Positions 1-11,435 are shown, counted from the stretch's first letter. The stretch is 64,000 bases of DNA from Gentiana macrophylla (GCA_026214975.1 CM047805.1:193139620-193203619); one strand, 5' to 3'. The notes: generated by a model from the letters alone, not told the origin. Numbers and translations are program-made.

Positions 1-1
1 A

Positions 2-166
2 ATTGCAGAAGAAAATGCACAAAAAATGGACCAATTGTATGTGAAAGCAAACCCTCCGGACACAACAATACCAAGTGCCGAACATAGACCAATGCAAATT
101 GTAAATTCACAAAATTCAACTGCCCCTGGGCAAGCCGCACATTCTCTTACAGATATTACCCAATGA
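2..166 (+). CDS. 3' end of LINE ORF1 (gag-like), partial
   Basis: An open frame starts at base 2 and ends at TGA 164-166; it is open at the window edge. The 54 visible residues are rich in Gln, Asn, Ser, Pro and Thr with no recognisable domain, as is usual for the low-complexity tail of plant LINE ORF1 proteins, which bind RNA through zinc knuckles further upstream. Its stop codon overlaps the ORF2 start as ATGA (163-166). That overlap and the frame are the evidence that this is ORF1; the residues alone would not identify it. Confidence 0.6.
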   Translation: MAEENAQKMDQLYVKANPPDTTIPSAEHRPMQIVNSQNSTAPGQAAHSLTDITQ

Positions 167-672
167 ATCTTCTATCATGGAATTGTAGAGGAGCAATCTC
201 TTCAGACTTTTTTCGGCATTTAAAGTCTCTAATAGCCGAAGTGCAGCCTAATATTCTCTTTCTCATGGAAACAAGAACTCCGAGTAAAAAAGTGGATCGT
301 ATTTTACGGCGTTTTAATTTCACTCATTTAACTGCTGTGGAAGCTCGAAGTTTTAGTGGAGGCCTTTGGGTCTTCTGGGATATTTCTTCTATCGACCTGC
401 GATTCCTGTTTGCGATAAATCAATGCATCATCATGGCAGCGGTTAGAGGTAATGTTGCGGACTTTATTATTATTTTTACATATGCCTATCCCACCCCTGT
501 TGTCCGTGAAGAGCTTTGGGAACTTATTGACTATGTATCGGATTTTATCGATATCCCCATGTGCATTATTGGTGATCTTAATCAAGTAATCCATCCAATT
601 GACAAAAGAGGTGGGAGACCGGTTATAGGAACGGCTGTTAATGTACTCCGGGAACTTATTGAACATGCGGGC
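163..672 (+). pseudogene. LINE ORF2, N-terminal half of the endonuclease
   Basis: The ORF begins MNLLSWNCRG, the hallmark start of plant LINE ORF2 (exonuclease/endonuclease/phosphatase fold), with LFLMETRT (catalytic Glu region), a GGLWVFW block and CIIGDLNQ (catalytic Asp/Asn). This domain nicks the target strand so that the free 3' end primes reverse transcription. Reading stops being LINE at base 673, where a Copia LTR begins. The last LINE codons (Ala-Gly, GCG GGC) are repeated as the CGGGC target duplication, and the same frame resumes at 10194. The frame is intact up to the break, so this half decayed little before the insertion. The ATG at 163 is the natural start because the conserved block begins there. 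Confidence 0.92.
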
Positions 673-2492
673 TGTTGGAAAGGTGTCCTAAACCCAATCG
701 GGTTGGACCGGATCCGACCAGGTCGGGTCATTTACAGTCTATTTAGTTCATGTAATAATTTTCTTATGATTAATAAAAGCACTTATGTTATTATATATAT
801 TGTTTGTCTTCATGTTATTTGTTGTATATATATAATAACGTCCCTAGTATCAATCTGTGATAGAGAAACCATGATAGTGATTATGGTTGATGAGATCTCT
901 AATCACTATAACAAGGTTGGTACTTAAATGTCTCTAGTCTTACATATTATCAAATGGGACATTGATAGTATAACTGCATCAAAGACGTATTGGATGTCTT
1001 CTATCTTTTAGAAGTTAGGGATTGATCTCGCTCATCGAAGTGTAAGGACACTTGGGTGACGCGGACGTGTATTAGAGAATGCGACGTTAGAAGTGACCCA
1101 CTTACATTAAGTGTCACACTATGTGGCGGTTGTGTAATTATCCTTTTGACCGAGTCTTCATTGCATCACGGTGTGGATTGTCATGCTTTGACACTATTGA
1201 GATTTCTCCTAACCACGGGGCGATCATGCGGTAGTGATTGGGTATGATACTGAAGCATGCGGAGTATACATGATTGGTCGTCCGGGAATCGCGTATCCTA
1301 TGATTGGGATTCAATATCCAAAATGGCCTTCTTATAAGGAATGTCTAGCTCTCGAGAATCTTTGCAAAGTGGGAGTAAATGTGTTATTCCGAGAGAGCAT
1401 GATATCCAGATTATAAGATACGATCGTTAATGTATTGACACTCGAGATACGATCGTATGGATATTATTTCAGCGGTAGGATTGTAAGTTACACGGTAACT
1501 GCTTCACATGAAAGGTAGTAGTCATTGCTTTTGACTCTTCCGATAATTGGGGGTCACGGTGTGTTGCTAGACGCTATCCCGTGATCGTTAGGTATGAAGG
1601 GCGTTTTGGTAAATTGCACTTTGTGTCTACGGCCAACATATTCGGAAGCCTATCGGGTCACACACATATGAACATCGAGTCGGATTAAAATGCGGTTATA
1701 GTTGATAACCAAATAAGGAAAGTTTATCTCCAGACTATAAGGGTTATAATGGTAAATTAGTATGGTGGTATTTATTTATTATGAATAAATAAAATACAAG
1801 ATAGTAATTATATATACAAATTAGATTAATTAAAGAATATTCCGGAAGTCAATTAATTGGCATATGGGGCGCCACATTTAAGTGTATGAGATACACTTGG
1901 ATTGTGCACTTTAATTAATAAGATTGCCATAATATTAATATAAGATATTAATTGATTTTGGAAAAATAGATTTATGGTAATAAAATAATTATAATCAATA
2001 TACGATATTGGCAAAATAAATTATAATTAAAGAGATAAATCAATCTAGTTGATTTTCCTTATTTTATTGGGAAAAGGTTTTCTTCTCCTCCACACCATAT
2101 GGGGCGCCACCTTCTACTATAAATAGTAGGTGGGTGTCAAGCACTTTTGTACATCACAATTGCAAGAGTTCATAATTCTTGTGTAAAATAGAGAGCAATC
2201 CATAGTGAGTTTGTGAGGGAAGAAAAGGTCCGGTCTAGCAGCCGGAGTTTTTCCGATAGCAATCCAAGGAGGATTCCGGCAAGGGATTCGTGTGGATTAG
2301 CGATAGAGGCCGGACGCGTGGACGGCTTGCGCATTGAACTACTCTCCGTTGGCGGTCAAAGCGACGATCTTATAAATCATCTGAGGTATAACCGTCAAAC
2401 TACTTAACGTGTTTATTGCATTAAACGAAGAACGATCAAGAAAAGGAAATCAAATTTTAAATTCCATTTGCGTTAAACTAGTGATTTCTAAC
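673..2492 (+). repeat. Copia-1 5' LTR
   Basis: Direct repeat of 8363-10188, roughly 97% alike by eye, starting TGTTGGAAAGGTGTCC. The terminal A of the expected TAACA is replaced here. Differences between the two LTRs are mostly small clustered changes, often at CAG/CTG. Short ORFs inside the LTR are not genes. Confidence 0.95.
2118..2125 (+). promoter_or_regulatory. TATA box of Copia-1 5' LTR
   Basis: TATAAATA stands about 370 bp before the LTR end, at the centre of a short palindrome, and is conserved in the 3' LTR at 9814-9821. It is the likely core promoter for the element's RNA. Confidence 0.6.
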
Positions 2493-2494
2493 GG

Positions 2495-2506
2495 TGGTAT
2501 CGACGG
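2495..2506 (+). other. Copia-1 primer binding site, degenerate
   Basis: TGGTATCGACGG sits just after the 5' LTR, where Copia elements carry TGGTATCAGAGC, complementary to the initiator Met-tRNA. The change is again CAG to CGA. Confidence 0.7.
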
Positions 2507-4454
2507 ACTTGAGCTTAAGCAATAAGCATAATTTAATTGCGTAGTATTTAATCAATAGATGCAAGATTTAAATCACGAAAAGTTGAAACAAAAAAAATTA
2601 GGGTTTATGATGGGGCTCGCCGATCGTGGCGGCCCCCTCCTCTCAAGGGGCGGCGGTGGCCCTAGTAGTCGCCGTCTGTCGGCTATCCTCTTCCAATGGG
2701 GGAGATCGACCCTTTTCGTTTTGTGATATTTATTGTGCATAGATATCTCGTTTGTTTAGTTGTGTCACATGGCCAACCAATGGTTCAAATAGTTTGAGCC
2801 ATTGGGAAACAATATGGCATATTGGCCTTTCCAAATTTTGATTTGGAATAGCCTTCAGCCTTTTCAAATATTTGATTTGTAAAGGCGCAGGCTCAGCCAC
2901 TTCCAAAATTTTGATTTTGGAAAGTGGCTGTGCCTAAACTAAAATTATTTGGCCTTTCCAAATATTTGATTTGGAATAGGCCCAGCCTTTTCAAATATTT
3001 GATTTGTAAAAGGCTAAGTTTCAAAAGCCACTTCCAAAATTTTGATTTTGGAAAGTGGCTGAGGCTAGACTAAAATAATTTGGCCTTTCCAAATATTTGA
3101 TTTGGAATAGGCCTGAAGCCTTTCAAATATTTGATTTGTAAAAGTCTAGATTTTAGGTTTCAAGCCACTTCCAAAATTTTGATTTTGGAAAGTGGCCAGG
3201 CCTAAGCCAAATTTAGTTTTGGAAAGGAAACAAATTGGAGACTTTATAATTTTAATTTTATTTCGAATTGTTCAAATTTAATTAAAATTAAAATCGATTT
3301 AAAATTAAATGTTAATTTTTATTTTCGATTAAGTCATATAATTAATTAAAAGTTATTTAATTATTTGATGTGATTAAATAAAGACGCATGAGTAGTTAAA
3401 ATTAGAATTTAATCTTTTCATAAGATAAAATTGTATGGATCGAGATATGTAGATATAATGTGATTATATGGACCCGATTGATCATGGACTCACCAATAGG
3501 ATAGATGGGAATGTTTGCTTTATGCCGGTTTTGAAAAATTGTCCTGAGCCGTTATGAAGAACGTGACCTAGTTTACTTTTTTGCATTTATCCCATTCCCG
3601 TTAGCCCCCCCGTGTGCGGCGGGTGTAATTACTTATTATGTAACAAGAATGGAGCAAGAAGTTGAAGACCAGGGAGAGATAAAGAACCCATTGGCGTACA
3701 GCAATAAAGATCCTATTGGCGGTTGCAGATACGCTTAGTTTGTGACCCGCGGTTTCGTCAGTTTGTATTCGAAACCGCACCTAAGAAAAGTCCATGATCA
3801 TACCGGTTATTTTATGCGCGGAATGTTGTGTATGTTTTAATTTATATGATATCGTAGTAATATGCACATAGAAGATGAGACCATAATTGAACCAAATTAA
3901 TTAAGTGAATTAATTTAAAATTATTCCCACGTCAAAAATCGAGCCAAAATTGTCTCCCAATATTATAATGACGGTGAAGAGCCTTTGTTCGGATCCAAAT
4001 GATCGACCACCGTCGGGAGTTGACCTACCACGGGTATATCGTTATTATCGAGATATGATCGTTACGAGATCTCATGAATATTGGGTTACGACTCGACTAA
4101 AGTCTTTCGGTGATTGGCCACCGTTAGGGCCGTCTGACTTTAGAGACAAGGGGTTGACTACCACATAGAGATGCGGACTGTCAAAGAGTTGACTAGTCAA
4201 CCACTGGGAGTCGCATATGATGCGACTGGTAGGGGTACCTACTTTTCAAAATTGCCGAGATTGATCGACCACCGTCGGGGATTAAGGCGACTAGATTGGA
4301 TCCCAGCCACTAAAGAATTAATCAAATTCTTGAAAGCCAATTGGGAATAGTTGGCTAGTGGGAGTAAAACCTTATAAAAAAATTTAGTGCAAATTTAGGG
4401 TTTTTCTTATACATGTGCTTTTACTTATTCTATCTTTATTTATTGTTGTAGAAA
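2507..4454 (+). other. Copia-1 untranslated leader
   Basis: About 1.95 kb between primer site and gag without a convincing gene. It holds the three-unit hairpin array at 2824-3198, an AT-rich stretch to 3450, and a GC-richer part in which GATCGACCACCGTCGGG occurs twice (near 4002 and 4264). Long leaders occur in several plant LTR families. Short open frames (for example 3950-4168) show no family feature. Confidence 0.6.
2824..3198 (+). repeat. Three tandem units of about 128 bp, each with three hairpins
   Basis: Units begin at 2824, 2951 and 3082. Each has three imperfect inverted repeats: a CCTTTCCAAAT/ATTTGGAATAGG arm pair, a CCTTTTCAAAT/ATTTGTAAAGG pair, and a CCACTTCCAAAA/TTTTGGAAAGTGG pair. 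Loops are short and T-rich. Confidence 0.85.
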
Positions 4455-5260
4455 ATGTCAAACAAATTGAACCTTCATTTTATCATCGAAAACAAGCTTG
4501 ACGTAAACTAATTTTCTCGATTGGGAAAGAAACCTCAAAATCGCGTTTTGAGGCACGAGAAGATTGGCTATGTCTTGGACGAGGCCCTACCGGAAAAGCC
4601 CAATGAGGGTTCGGCTTTTGCGAGATATTGTCGAGAAGTACAACAAGCACTAATCGCTCGACAAGATCGATGCTACATGTATCATGCTTGCTTTTATGAC
4701 ACCGAATCTGCAAAAACAAAGATGAGTCTATGGACGCCTACTCTATCATGGTCCACCTGAAAGAACTTTATGCTTCTCGGCCTCGTGACCGAGAGGTACG
4801 AGGTCTCAAGGCCCTGTTTAGTTGTAAGATGGAATCTGGGACTCTTTGTGGGGTCACACGTGCTTAAAATGATCGGGTACATAGAGAGGCTTGGGAAGGT
4901 GGGCCACAAGTTGGAACGAGTTGAGTATTGACTTGATTCTCGCAATCTCTACCGATTCATTCTCGCAGATTCGTGATGAACTATCACATGAACAAGATAG
5001 ATTGCTCTCATGCGGAGTTATTGAACATGTTGAAGGCTCGCCGAGGCACCGTGGGAAAGGAAAGCAAGTGTTGCTTTGGTCACTTCAAGCAAGGGTAAGG
5101 CAAAAGCCCGAAAAAGTCCAAGAAGGCGAAGGTCGCACCTAAGCCAACGCCTAAGATAGCGAAAGACAAATCCAAGGATGCTTGCTTCCATGCGGTGAGA
5201 CCGGACATTGGAGGAGAAAGCGCAAAGGCTTCTTGAGTACCAAGAAGAAGCATTCTCGAT
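4455..5260 (+). pseudogene. Copia-1 gag (capsid/nucleocapsid), degenerate
   Basis: The ATG at 4455 opens MSNKLNLHFIIENKL, the typical start of Tork/Angela-type gag. A stop follows at the 19th codon, then frames shift repeatedly. Recognisable family blocks are LRHEKIGYVLDEALPEKP near 4545-4600, FSCKMESGT near 4820, and MNYHMNKIDCSHAELLNML near 4975-5030. The nucleocapsid zinc knuckle lies at about 5179-5240, with C-x2-C-x4-H recoverable only with a one-base shift and the last Cys changed to Arg. Gag would assemble the virus-like particle and bind genomic RNA. The basic Lys-rich stretch before the knuckle (5055-5180) fits a nucleocapsid. Confidence 0.85.
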
Positions 5261-5280
5261 GCTTCTACTTGTGTATATTT

Positions 5281-5580
5281 ATGATTGAGATCAACATTAC
5301 TTCTTCTAAGTCTAACCACTGGGTATTAGATACTGGTTGTGGTTCTCATATTTTTACGAATATGCAGGCACTAAGAAGAACTAGAGACCTGAGGAAAGGA
5401 GAGGTGGACCTACGCGTTGAAAATGGAGCAAGTGTTGCTGCGCTGGCCGTAGGAGTTTATTTTCTTTCATTGCCCAGTGGGCTAGTACTAGAACTCAATA
5501 ACTGTTATTTTGTTCCTGCTCTTACGAAGAGCATTATTTCTATTCTGCATTAGAAGTTGATGGTTTTTCATTTACGTTTG
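5281..5580 (+). pseudogene. Copia-1 aspartic protease
   Basis: The frame contains WVLDTGCGSHI, where DTG is the catalytic triad of retroviral-type aspartic proteases (Asp near base 5330), followed about 75 residues later by CYFVPALTKSIISI, the conserved C-terminal strand of the domain. The protease cuts the polyprotein into gag and pol products. A stop at 5551-5553 interrupts the polyprotein before integrase. Further gag-pre-integrase blocks (SRDGIFYG-like, near 5600-5640) are in other frames. The catalytic site is intact, so the defect is the reading frame. Confidence 0.85.
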
Positions 5581-5660
5581 AGAATAAATGTTGTTCTTTT
5601 TCACGTGATGGAATCTTTTATGGTACTGGCATACTTAGCAATGGTCTCTACATATTAGAT

Positions 5661-6640
5661 ATGAATGTTGACGTACTTAATATAAATAACAAGAAAGCCA
5701 AAACAAATGACTTGAATGAATCCTACTTATGGCATTGTAGACTTGGCCATAAAAATAAGAATCGCATTTCCAAACTCCATAAAGATGGAATGTTGGATCA
5801 ATTCGATTCTGAATCGCTTGATACATGCGAAGCTTGTTTACTTGGCAAGATGACAAAGTCACCTTTAAGTGGCAAAGGGATAAGATCCAATGAATTGCTT
5901 GAGCTCATACATACTGATGTATGCGGTCCAATGTCAATTCAAGCCAAGGGAGGATACTCTTATTTTATCACTTTCACTGATGACCATTCTCGTTATGGTT
6001 ATATATACTTAATGAAGTATAAGTCTGAAGACTTCGAAAAGTTCAAGGAATTCAGAAGTGAAGTGGAGAAACAACTGGTTAAAGAAATCAAAACACTTCT
6101 ATCCGATCGAGGCGGAGAATACCTAGATGGAGAGTTTCAAAGTTATTTAAAAGAGAATGGGATTCTACTTGAATGGACCCCTCCAGGGACGCCTCAAATG
6201 AATGGCATATCTGAGAGGAGGAACCGTACTTTGTTAGACATAGTACGATCCATGATGAGCTACGCAGTTCTTCCAAAATCGTTATGGGGGTATGCTCTAG
6301 AAACCGCATCATATACACTGAACCAAGTTCCATCAAAGACGGTTGAGTCCACCCCCTATGAAGTGTTCAAAGGGAAGAAACCAACACTAGGTTACATGAA
6401 ACCTTGAGGATGTCCAGTTTATGTGAAACGAACCATGCCGACAAAATGGAACCTAGATCGACAAATGTCTGTTTGTGGGTTATCCTAGTGGAAACCAAAG
6501 GTACCAATTTTACCACCCCGAGGAACAAAAGGTGTTTGTTGCGGTGGATGGGCACTTTCGGAGAAAGAGTTTATTTCGGATAGGGTCGGTGGGAGTAAAA
6601 TTGATCTTGAAGAAATTCGAGAACCACTTACGGATAACAG
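5661..6640 (+). pseudogene. Copia-1 integrase
   Basis: The frame 5661-6407 carries the HHCC zinc-binding region (WHCRLGHKN... CEACLLGK) and the DDE core: Asp in HTDVCGP, Asp in SDRGGEY, and Glu in NGISERRNRT, with the usual spacing. The GKKPTLGYMKP block near 6375-6405 is also typical, followed by a stop at 6405-6407. Downstream to 6640 the Copia continuation (VWGCPVYVKR-like, then WNLDRQMSVCGLS-like blocks) can be followed only by changing frame. Integrase would insert the cDNA with the 5-bp stagger seen at this locus. All catalytic residues are present. Confidence 0.93.
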
Positions 6641-6644
6641 TCCG

Positions 6645-7634
6645 TTGATGGAAGTAGAGGAGACACCACATACAAATGTGGGGCCACCCTCTACCGTAGA
6701 CACACTAGCACCTCGAAGATCCACCAGGGAACGCTGTGAACCCAAAAGGTACACTGGTGTGTATCTCATGAAAGATGAGGACCCTAGAACTTATGAGGAA
6801 GTGCTATTAAGGCATGACAAAGAGAAATGGCTTGAAGCCATGAATTCTGAAATGGAATCCATGAAAGACAACCAAGTTTGGAACTTAGTTGATCCATCTG
6901 AGGGAATAGTTCCTATAGGGTGCAAATGGGTCTTTAAGAGAAAGACCGACATGGACGGTAACGTGACTACCTACAAGGCTAGGTTAGTGGCAAAAGGTTA
7001 TAAGCAAAGACAAGGAGTTGACTATGACGAAACCTTCTCGCCTGTTGACATGTTAAAATCCATTAGAATTTTGCTCGCTATTGCAGCATACCATGATTAC
7101 GAAATCTGGCAGATGGATGTGAAAACAGCTTTCCTTAACGGGAACCTGTCTGAGGAAGTGTATATGACACAGCCTGAAGGATTCACAACCAATAATGCCG
7201 GGATGGTGTGTAAACTGCAAAGATCTATTTATGGATTAAAGCAAGCTTCTCGGAGTTGGAATCTTCGCTTTGATGAGATAATCAAACAGTTTGATTTCAT
7301 CAAGAACAAAGATGAGCCCTGTGTTTACAAAAAGGTTAGTGGGAGTGCCATTGTGTTCTTAGTGCTTTATGTAGATGACATATTGCTCATAGGGAATGAT
7401 GTGCCCATGTTACAATCGGTCAAAGCTTGGTTATCCAAGAACTTCTCAATGAAGGACTTGGGTGAAGCAGCCTATATTCTAGGAATAAAGATCTATAGAG
7501 ATAGATCTAAAAGGTTGCTTGGTCATCGTCGATCCACCTATATAGACAAGATCTTGAAGAGATTCAAGCATGGAGCACTCCAAGAAAGGATTGCCGCCCA
7601 TGTCACATGGGGTCTCTACTGTCGAAAGGAATGA
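6645..7634 (+). pseudogene. Copia-1 reverse transcriptase
   Basis: A 329-codon frame covers the full Copia RT domain: WLEAMNSEMESM, WVFKRKTDMDGN, KARLVAKGYKQ, MDVKTAFLNG (first catalytic Asp), SIYGLKQASRSW, and LYVDDILLIGND, with the paired catalytic Asp at about 7374-7379, then MKDLGEAAYILGIKI. It copies element RNA to DNA inside the particle. The end of the frame (after KRFKHGAL) is out of family sequence because of a small indel, and the stop at 7632-7634 is therefore premature. This is the best-preserved part of Copia-1. Confidence 0.95.
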
Positions 7635-8349
7635 GTCCTAAGACAGAGGAGGAAAGGGCACAAATGAGTAAAGTCCCTTATGCTTCGGCAATCGGGTCTA
7701 TCATGTATGCCATGTTATGCACAAGACCGGATGTCTTGTACCCTCTTAGTATGACTAGTAGTACCGTCCAATCCAGGTGATGGTCACTGGATTCTTTGTC
7801 AAGAATATCCTCAAGTACTTGAGACGCACTAGAGGATATGTTTCTGGTTTTCGGGAATGATGATTTAGTATTACGAGGTTACACGGATGCCGTTTCCAAA
7901 CCGACAAGGATGACTTTAAGTCACAACTGGATTTGTTTTCACGCTTAACGGCGGAGCGGTGGTGGAAGAGTTCCAAGCAGGAGACTCTGCGGACTCTACA
8001 ACGGAAGCCGAATACATAGCGACCTCGGAGGCGGCAAAGAAGCGATTTGGATGAAGAAGTTCATTCATCGAACTTGGTGTGGTTCCTCCATTGAAGGTCC
8101 AATGCCTGCAGATTGTGATAATAATGGAGGCGATATCTCAGTCAAAGGAACCAAGGTCTCATCGAAGTCCAAACATGTGCTCTGGCGCTATCACTTGATT
8201 AGAGATAGTAGATAGAGGAGATGTAAAGATAGAGAAAGTCCACACAGATGATAACATAGCTGAGTCGTTAACCAAGGCATTGTCTCAAGCTAAGCATGAG
8301 AAACATGTTCACTTGCACGGGCTTAGGCATATGGGTGATTGGCTTTAGG
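7635..8349 (+). pseudogene. Copia-1 RNase H, frameshifted
   Basis: Typical Copia blocks follow in shifting frames: MSKVPYASAIGSIMYAM (7663-7715), RGYTDAVSKPT (first catalytic Asp, near 7878), SGGG/AEYIATSEAAK (near 8005-8040), CDNNG (near 8114-8128), SKHVLWRYHLIR (near 8170-8205), and DDNIAESLTKALSQAKHEKH to the end. RNase H would degrade the RNA strand during cDNA synthesis. At least four small indels break it, several at positions where family members carry CAG or CTG. Confidence 0.88.
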
Positions 8350-8362
8350 CCAAGTGGGAGAT
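8350..8362 (+). other. Copia-1 polypurine tract
   Basis: CCAAGTGGGAGAT directly precedes the 3' LTR, the usual plus-strand primer form in this Copia group. Confidence 0.85.
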
Positions 8363-10188
8363 TGTTGGAAAGGTGTCCTAAACCCAATCGGGTTGGACCG
8401 GATCCGACAGGTCGGGTCGGGTCATTTGACCTATTTAGTTCATGTAATAACTTTATTATGATTAATAAAAGCACTTATGTTATTATATATATTGATTGTC
8501 TTCATGTTATTTGTTGTATATATATAGTAACGTCCCTAGTATCAATCTGTGATAGAGAAACCATGATAGTGACTATGGTTGATGAGATCTCTAATCACTA
8601 TAACAAGGTTGGTACTTAAATGTCTCTAGTCTTACATATTATCAAATGGGACATTGATAGTATAATCGAGACAGCACGTATTGGATGTCTTCTATCTTTT
8701 TGAAGGTAGGGATAGATCTCGTCTATCAAAGTGTAGGGACACTTGGGTATGCACGTGGACGTGTATTAGAGAATTCGTGACGTTAGATCCGACCCACTTA
8801 CATTAAGTGTCACACTATGTGGCGGTTGTGTAATTATCCTTTTGACCGGAGTCTTCATGGCATCACGGTGTGGATTGTCATGCTTTGACACTATTGAGAT
8901 TTCTCCTAACCACGGGCGATCATGTGGTAGTGATTGGGTATGATATTGAAGCATGCGGAGTATACATGATTGGTCGTCCGGGAATCGCGTATCCTATGAT
9001 TGGGATTCAATATCCAAAATGGCCTTCTTATAAGGAATGTCTAGCTCTCGAGAATCTTTGCAAAGTGGGAGTAAATGTGTTATTCGAGAGAGCATGATAT
9101 CAGATTATAAGATACGATCGTTAATGTATTGACACTCGAGATACGATCGTATGGATATTATTTCAAATGGTAGGATTGTAAGTTACACGGTAATCGCTTC
9201 ACATGAAAGGTAGTAGTCATTGCTTTTGACTCTTCCGATAATGGGGAAGTCACGGTGTGTTGCTAGACGCTATCCCGTGATCGTTAGGTATGAAGGGCGT
9301 TTTGGTAAATTGCACTTTGTGTCTACGGCCAACATATTCGGAAGCCTATCGGGTCACACACATATGAACATCGAGTCGGATTAAAATGCGGTTATAGTTG
9401 ATAATCAAATAAGGAAAGTTTATCTCTAGACTATAAGGGTTATAGTGGTAAATTAATATGGTGGTATTTATTTATTATGAATAAATAAAATACAAGATAT
9501 TAATTATATATACAAATTAGATTAATTAAAAAATATTCTGGAAGCCAATTAATTGGCATATGGGGCGCCACATTTAAGTGTATGAGATACACTTGGATTG
9601 TGCACTTTAATTAATAAGATTGCCATAATATTAATATAAGATATTAATTGATTTTGGAAAAATATATTTATGGTAATAAAATAATTATAATCAATATATG
9701 ATATTGGCAAAATAAATTATAATTAAAGAGATAAATCAATCTAGTTGATTTTCCTTATTTTATTGGGAAAAGGTTTTCTTCTCCTCCACACCATATGGGG
9801 CGCCACCTTCTACTATAAATAGGAGGTGGGTGTCAAGCTCTTTTGTACATCACAATTGCAAGAGTTCATAATTCTTGTGTAAAATAGAGAGCAATCCATA
9901 GTGAGTTTGTGAGGAAGAAAAGGTCCGATCTAGCGACCGGAGTTTTTCCGATAGCAATCCAAGGAGGATTCCGGCAAGGGGTTCGTGTGGATTAGCGATA
10001 GAGGCCGGACGCGTGGACGGCTTGCGCATTGAACTACTCTCCGTTGGCGGTCAAAGCGACGATCTTATAGATCATCTGAGGTATAACCGTCAAACTACTT
10101 AACGTGTTTATTGCATTAAACAAAGAACGATCTAGAAAAGGAAATCAAATTTTAAATTCCGCTGCGTTAAACTAGTGATTTCCTAACA
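8363..10188 (+). repeat. Copia-1 3' LTR
   Basis: Starts TGTTGG at 8363 and ends CCTAACA at 10188, followed by the CGGGC duplication. TATA box at 9814-9821. Near-identical to the 5' LTR, so the insertion is fairly young compared with the LINE it broke. Confidence 0.95.
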
Positions 10189-10193
10189 CGGGC

Positions 10194-10920
10194 CTGGTCG
10201 AATTACCCTTTCATGGACCTCGCTACACCTGGTCTGGCTCGATTCATAGTTCTCACGGAATTGAACAACGCTTAGATCAGGCCTTATGTAACGATAAATG
10301 GTGGCATCACTTCCCGGATTCTAAGAATTACCTTCTTCCTCGTGTGCACTCCGACCACAATCTGATTCTCCTTGATCTTGAGCCCCCCCGCAACAACAAT
10401 AACACAACTGAAAAACCTTTTCTCTTTCAGGCTTGTTGGATGAAACACTCGGCTTTTCACGACTTTCTTCTAGAAAATTGGTTTGTCAACGGTAATGACT
10501 TACAAGGTGCTCTTAACTATTTGGTTTTAAACTTGAACAATTGGAATAAACAAGTGTTCGGGAATATTTTCTTTCGGAAAAGGAAATGCTTAAAAAGGAT
10601 AGCGGGCATCCAGCTCTCACTCTCAAATGCACCTTCCAATTTTTTGACGAAACTAAATTCAGAGCTTATGCAGGAATACAATGATATCTTGGCCCAAGAA
10701 GAGATTTACTGGTACCAGAAATCGTGCCTGGATTGGATTAAGGATGGTGATCGTAATACTAGATACTTTCATATGTCAACTAATCGCAGGAGGGGTAAAA
10801 ACACTATTCATTGCCTAAAAGATGACTCTGGTACGTGGATTACTGATCGAGATGCTTTACATACTATGGTTCGTCTTTTCTATATTACCTCTATTCCGAC
10901 GAGCCTGTGCTCCCCTTCAG
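10194..10920 (+). pseudogene. LINE ORF2, C-terminal endonuclease and linker
   Basis: The LINE frame resumes directly after the target duplication: GLVELPFHGPRYTW, GIEQRLDQAL and RVHSDHNLILLDLE, which includes the SDH catalytic motif of LINE endonucleases (Asp-His near 10349-10355). It continues into the linker (LFQACWMKH, WNKQVFGNIF, YWYQKSCLDWIKDGDRNTRY) up to the pre-RT DDSGTWITD block. The frame is open throughout. Near 10895-10920 the sequence stops matching the family pattern seen in the second LINE (26335-26697), where a chimeric insertion begins. Endonuclease and RT therefore can no longer be one protein. Confidence 0.9.
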
Positions 10921-10984
10921 CTCATTCGAAACCCGCGCGACGAAGTTACGTCGAGCGTTTTTCAGACGAGGTGTATCCGGGTAT

Positions 10985-11156
10985 TTTCACCAGTTTTCCG
11001 ATAACGGAAGGAGATTCTGCTTCAGGAGTGTGGGATTTGATCTGGAATATGAAAGGGCCTTTGAGGAGTAATTTCCTTTTATGGACTATGATGCACGGGG
11101 GGCTTATGGTTGCTGAAAAGCTATTATTTTCTAAAAAATTCACTCCAGCTGAATGC
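10985..11156 (+). pseudogene. LINE zinc-finger (zf-RVT) tail fragment
   Basis: The reading VWDLIWNMKGPLRSNFLLWTMMHGGL matches the conserved region after LINE RT domains (W-x2-KGP-x3-FLW). It differs from this LINE's own copy near 14200, so it came from another element. The frame happens to fuse with the upstream LINE frame and ends at 11157-11159. Confidence 0.7.
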
Positions 11157-11165
11157 TAAAAGAAA

Positions 11166-11252
11166 AAATGAGAGAAGAAGCTAAACAAGCGCGTTGGCAA
11201 TACTTCTTAGCGGAGTTCGATATGGTCATGGCATACAAAGCCCAGGTTTGCC
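11166..11252 (+). pseudogene. Gypsy RNase H C-terminal scrap
   Basis: The reading ARWQYFLAEFDMVMAYK corresponds to the R-W-x3-L-x2-F-D-x3-Y motif that ends Gypsy RNase H domains. Too short for a family assignment. Confidence 0.6.
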
Positions 11253-11435
11253 TGGACCTTCCTTTTAGTCTATAAGGTTAGATTAGACCGACATGCTAAG
11301 TCAATCCGGTAGGAATAGGAAGAGTAGCTATGACCGTGGCATACTTATACTTGGATGCCTTCGTTTTGAGTAAGCTTTGGATTTAATGCTCGTAAGAGGC
11401 GGCGGTAGGTGGTCGATAATCGTTGGGCGGTCGAA

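Larger units (their letters stand above)
673..10188 (+). mobile_element. Copia LTR retrotransposon (Copia-1), complete, inserted in LINE ORF2
   Basis: Two direct LTRs (673-2492 and 8363-10188, about 1.8 kb) start TGTTGG and end near TAACA. The element is flanked by the 5-bp duplication CGGGC (668-672 and 10189-10193). Between them lie a degenerate initiator-tRNA-Met primer site, a 2 kb leader, gag, protease, integrase, RT and RNase H in Copia order, and a purine tract. The gag and RNase H type and the LTR size suggest the Tork/Angela group; this is inference. Frameshifts and stops break gag, the protease-integrase junction and RNase H, so the copy looks non-functional, although some breaks may be sequence error. 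Confidence 0.96.

Noticed and set aside
1056..1416. Open frames in the Copia-1 5' LTR, echoed at 8870-9097
   Set aside because: LTR sequence without protein features; the two copies break the frame differently.
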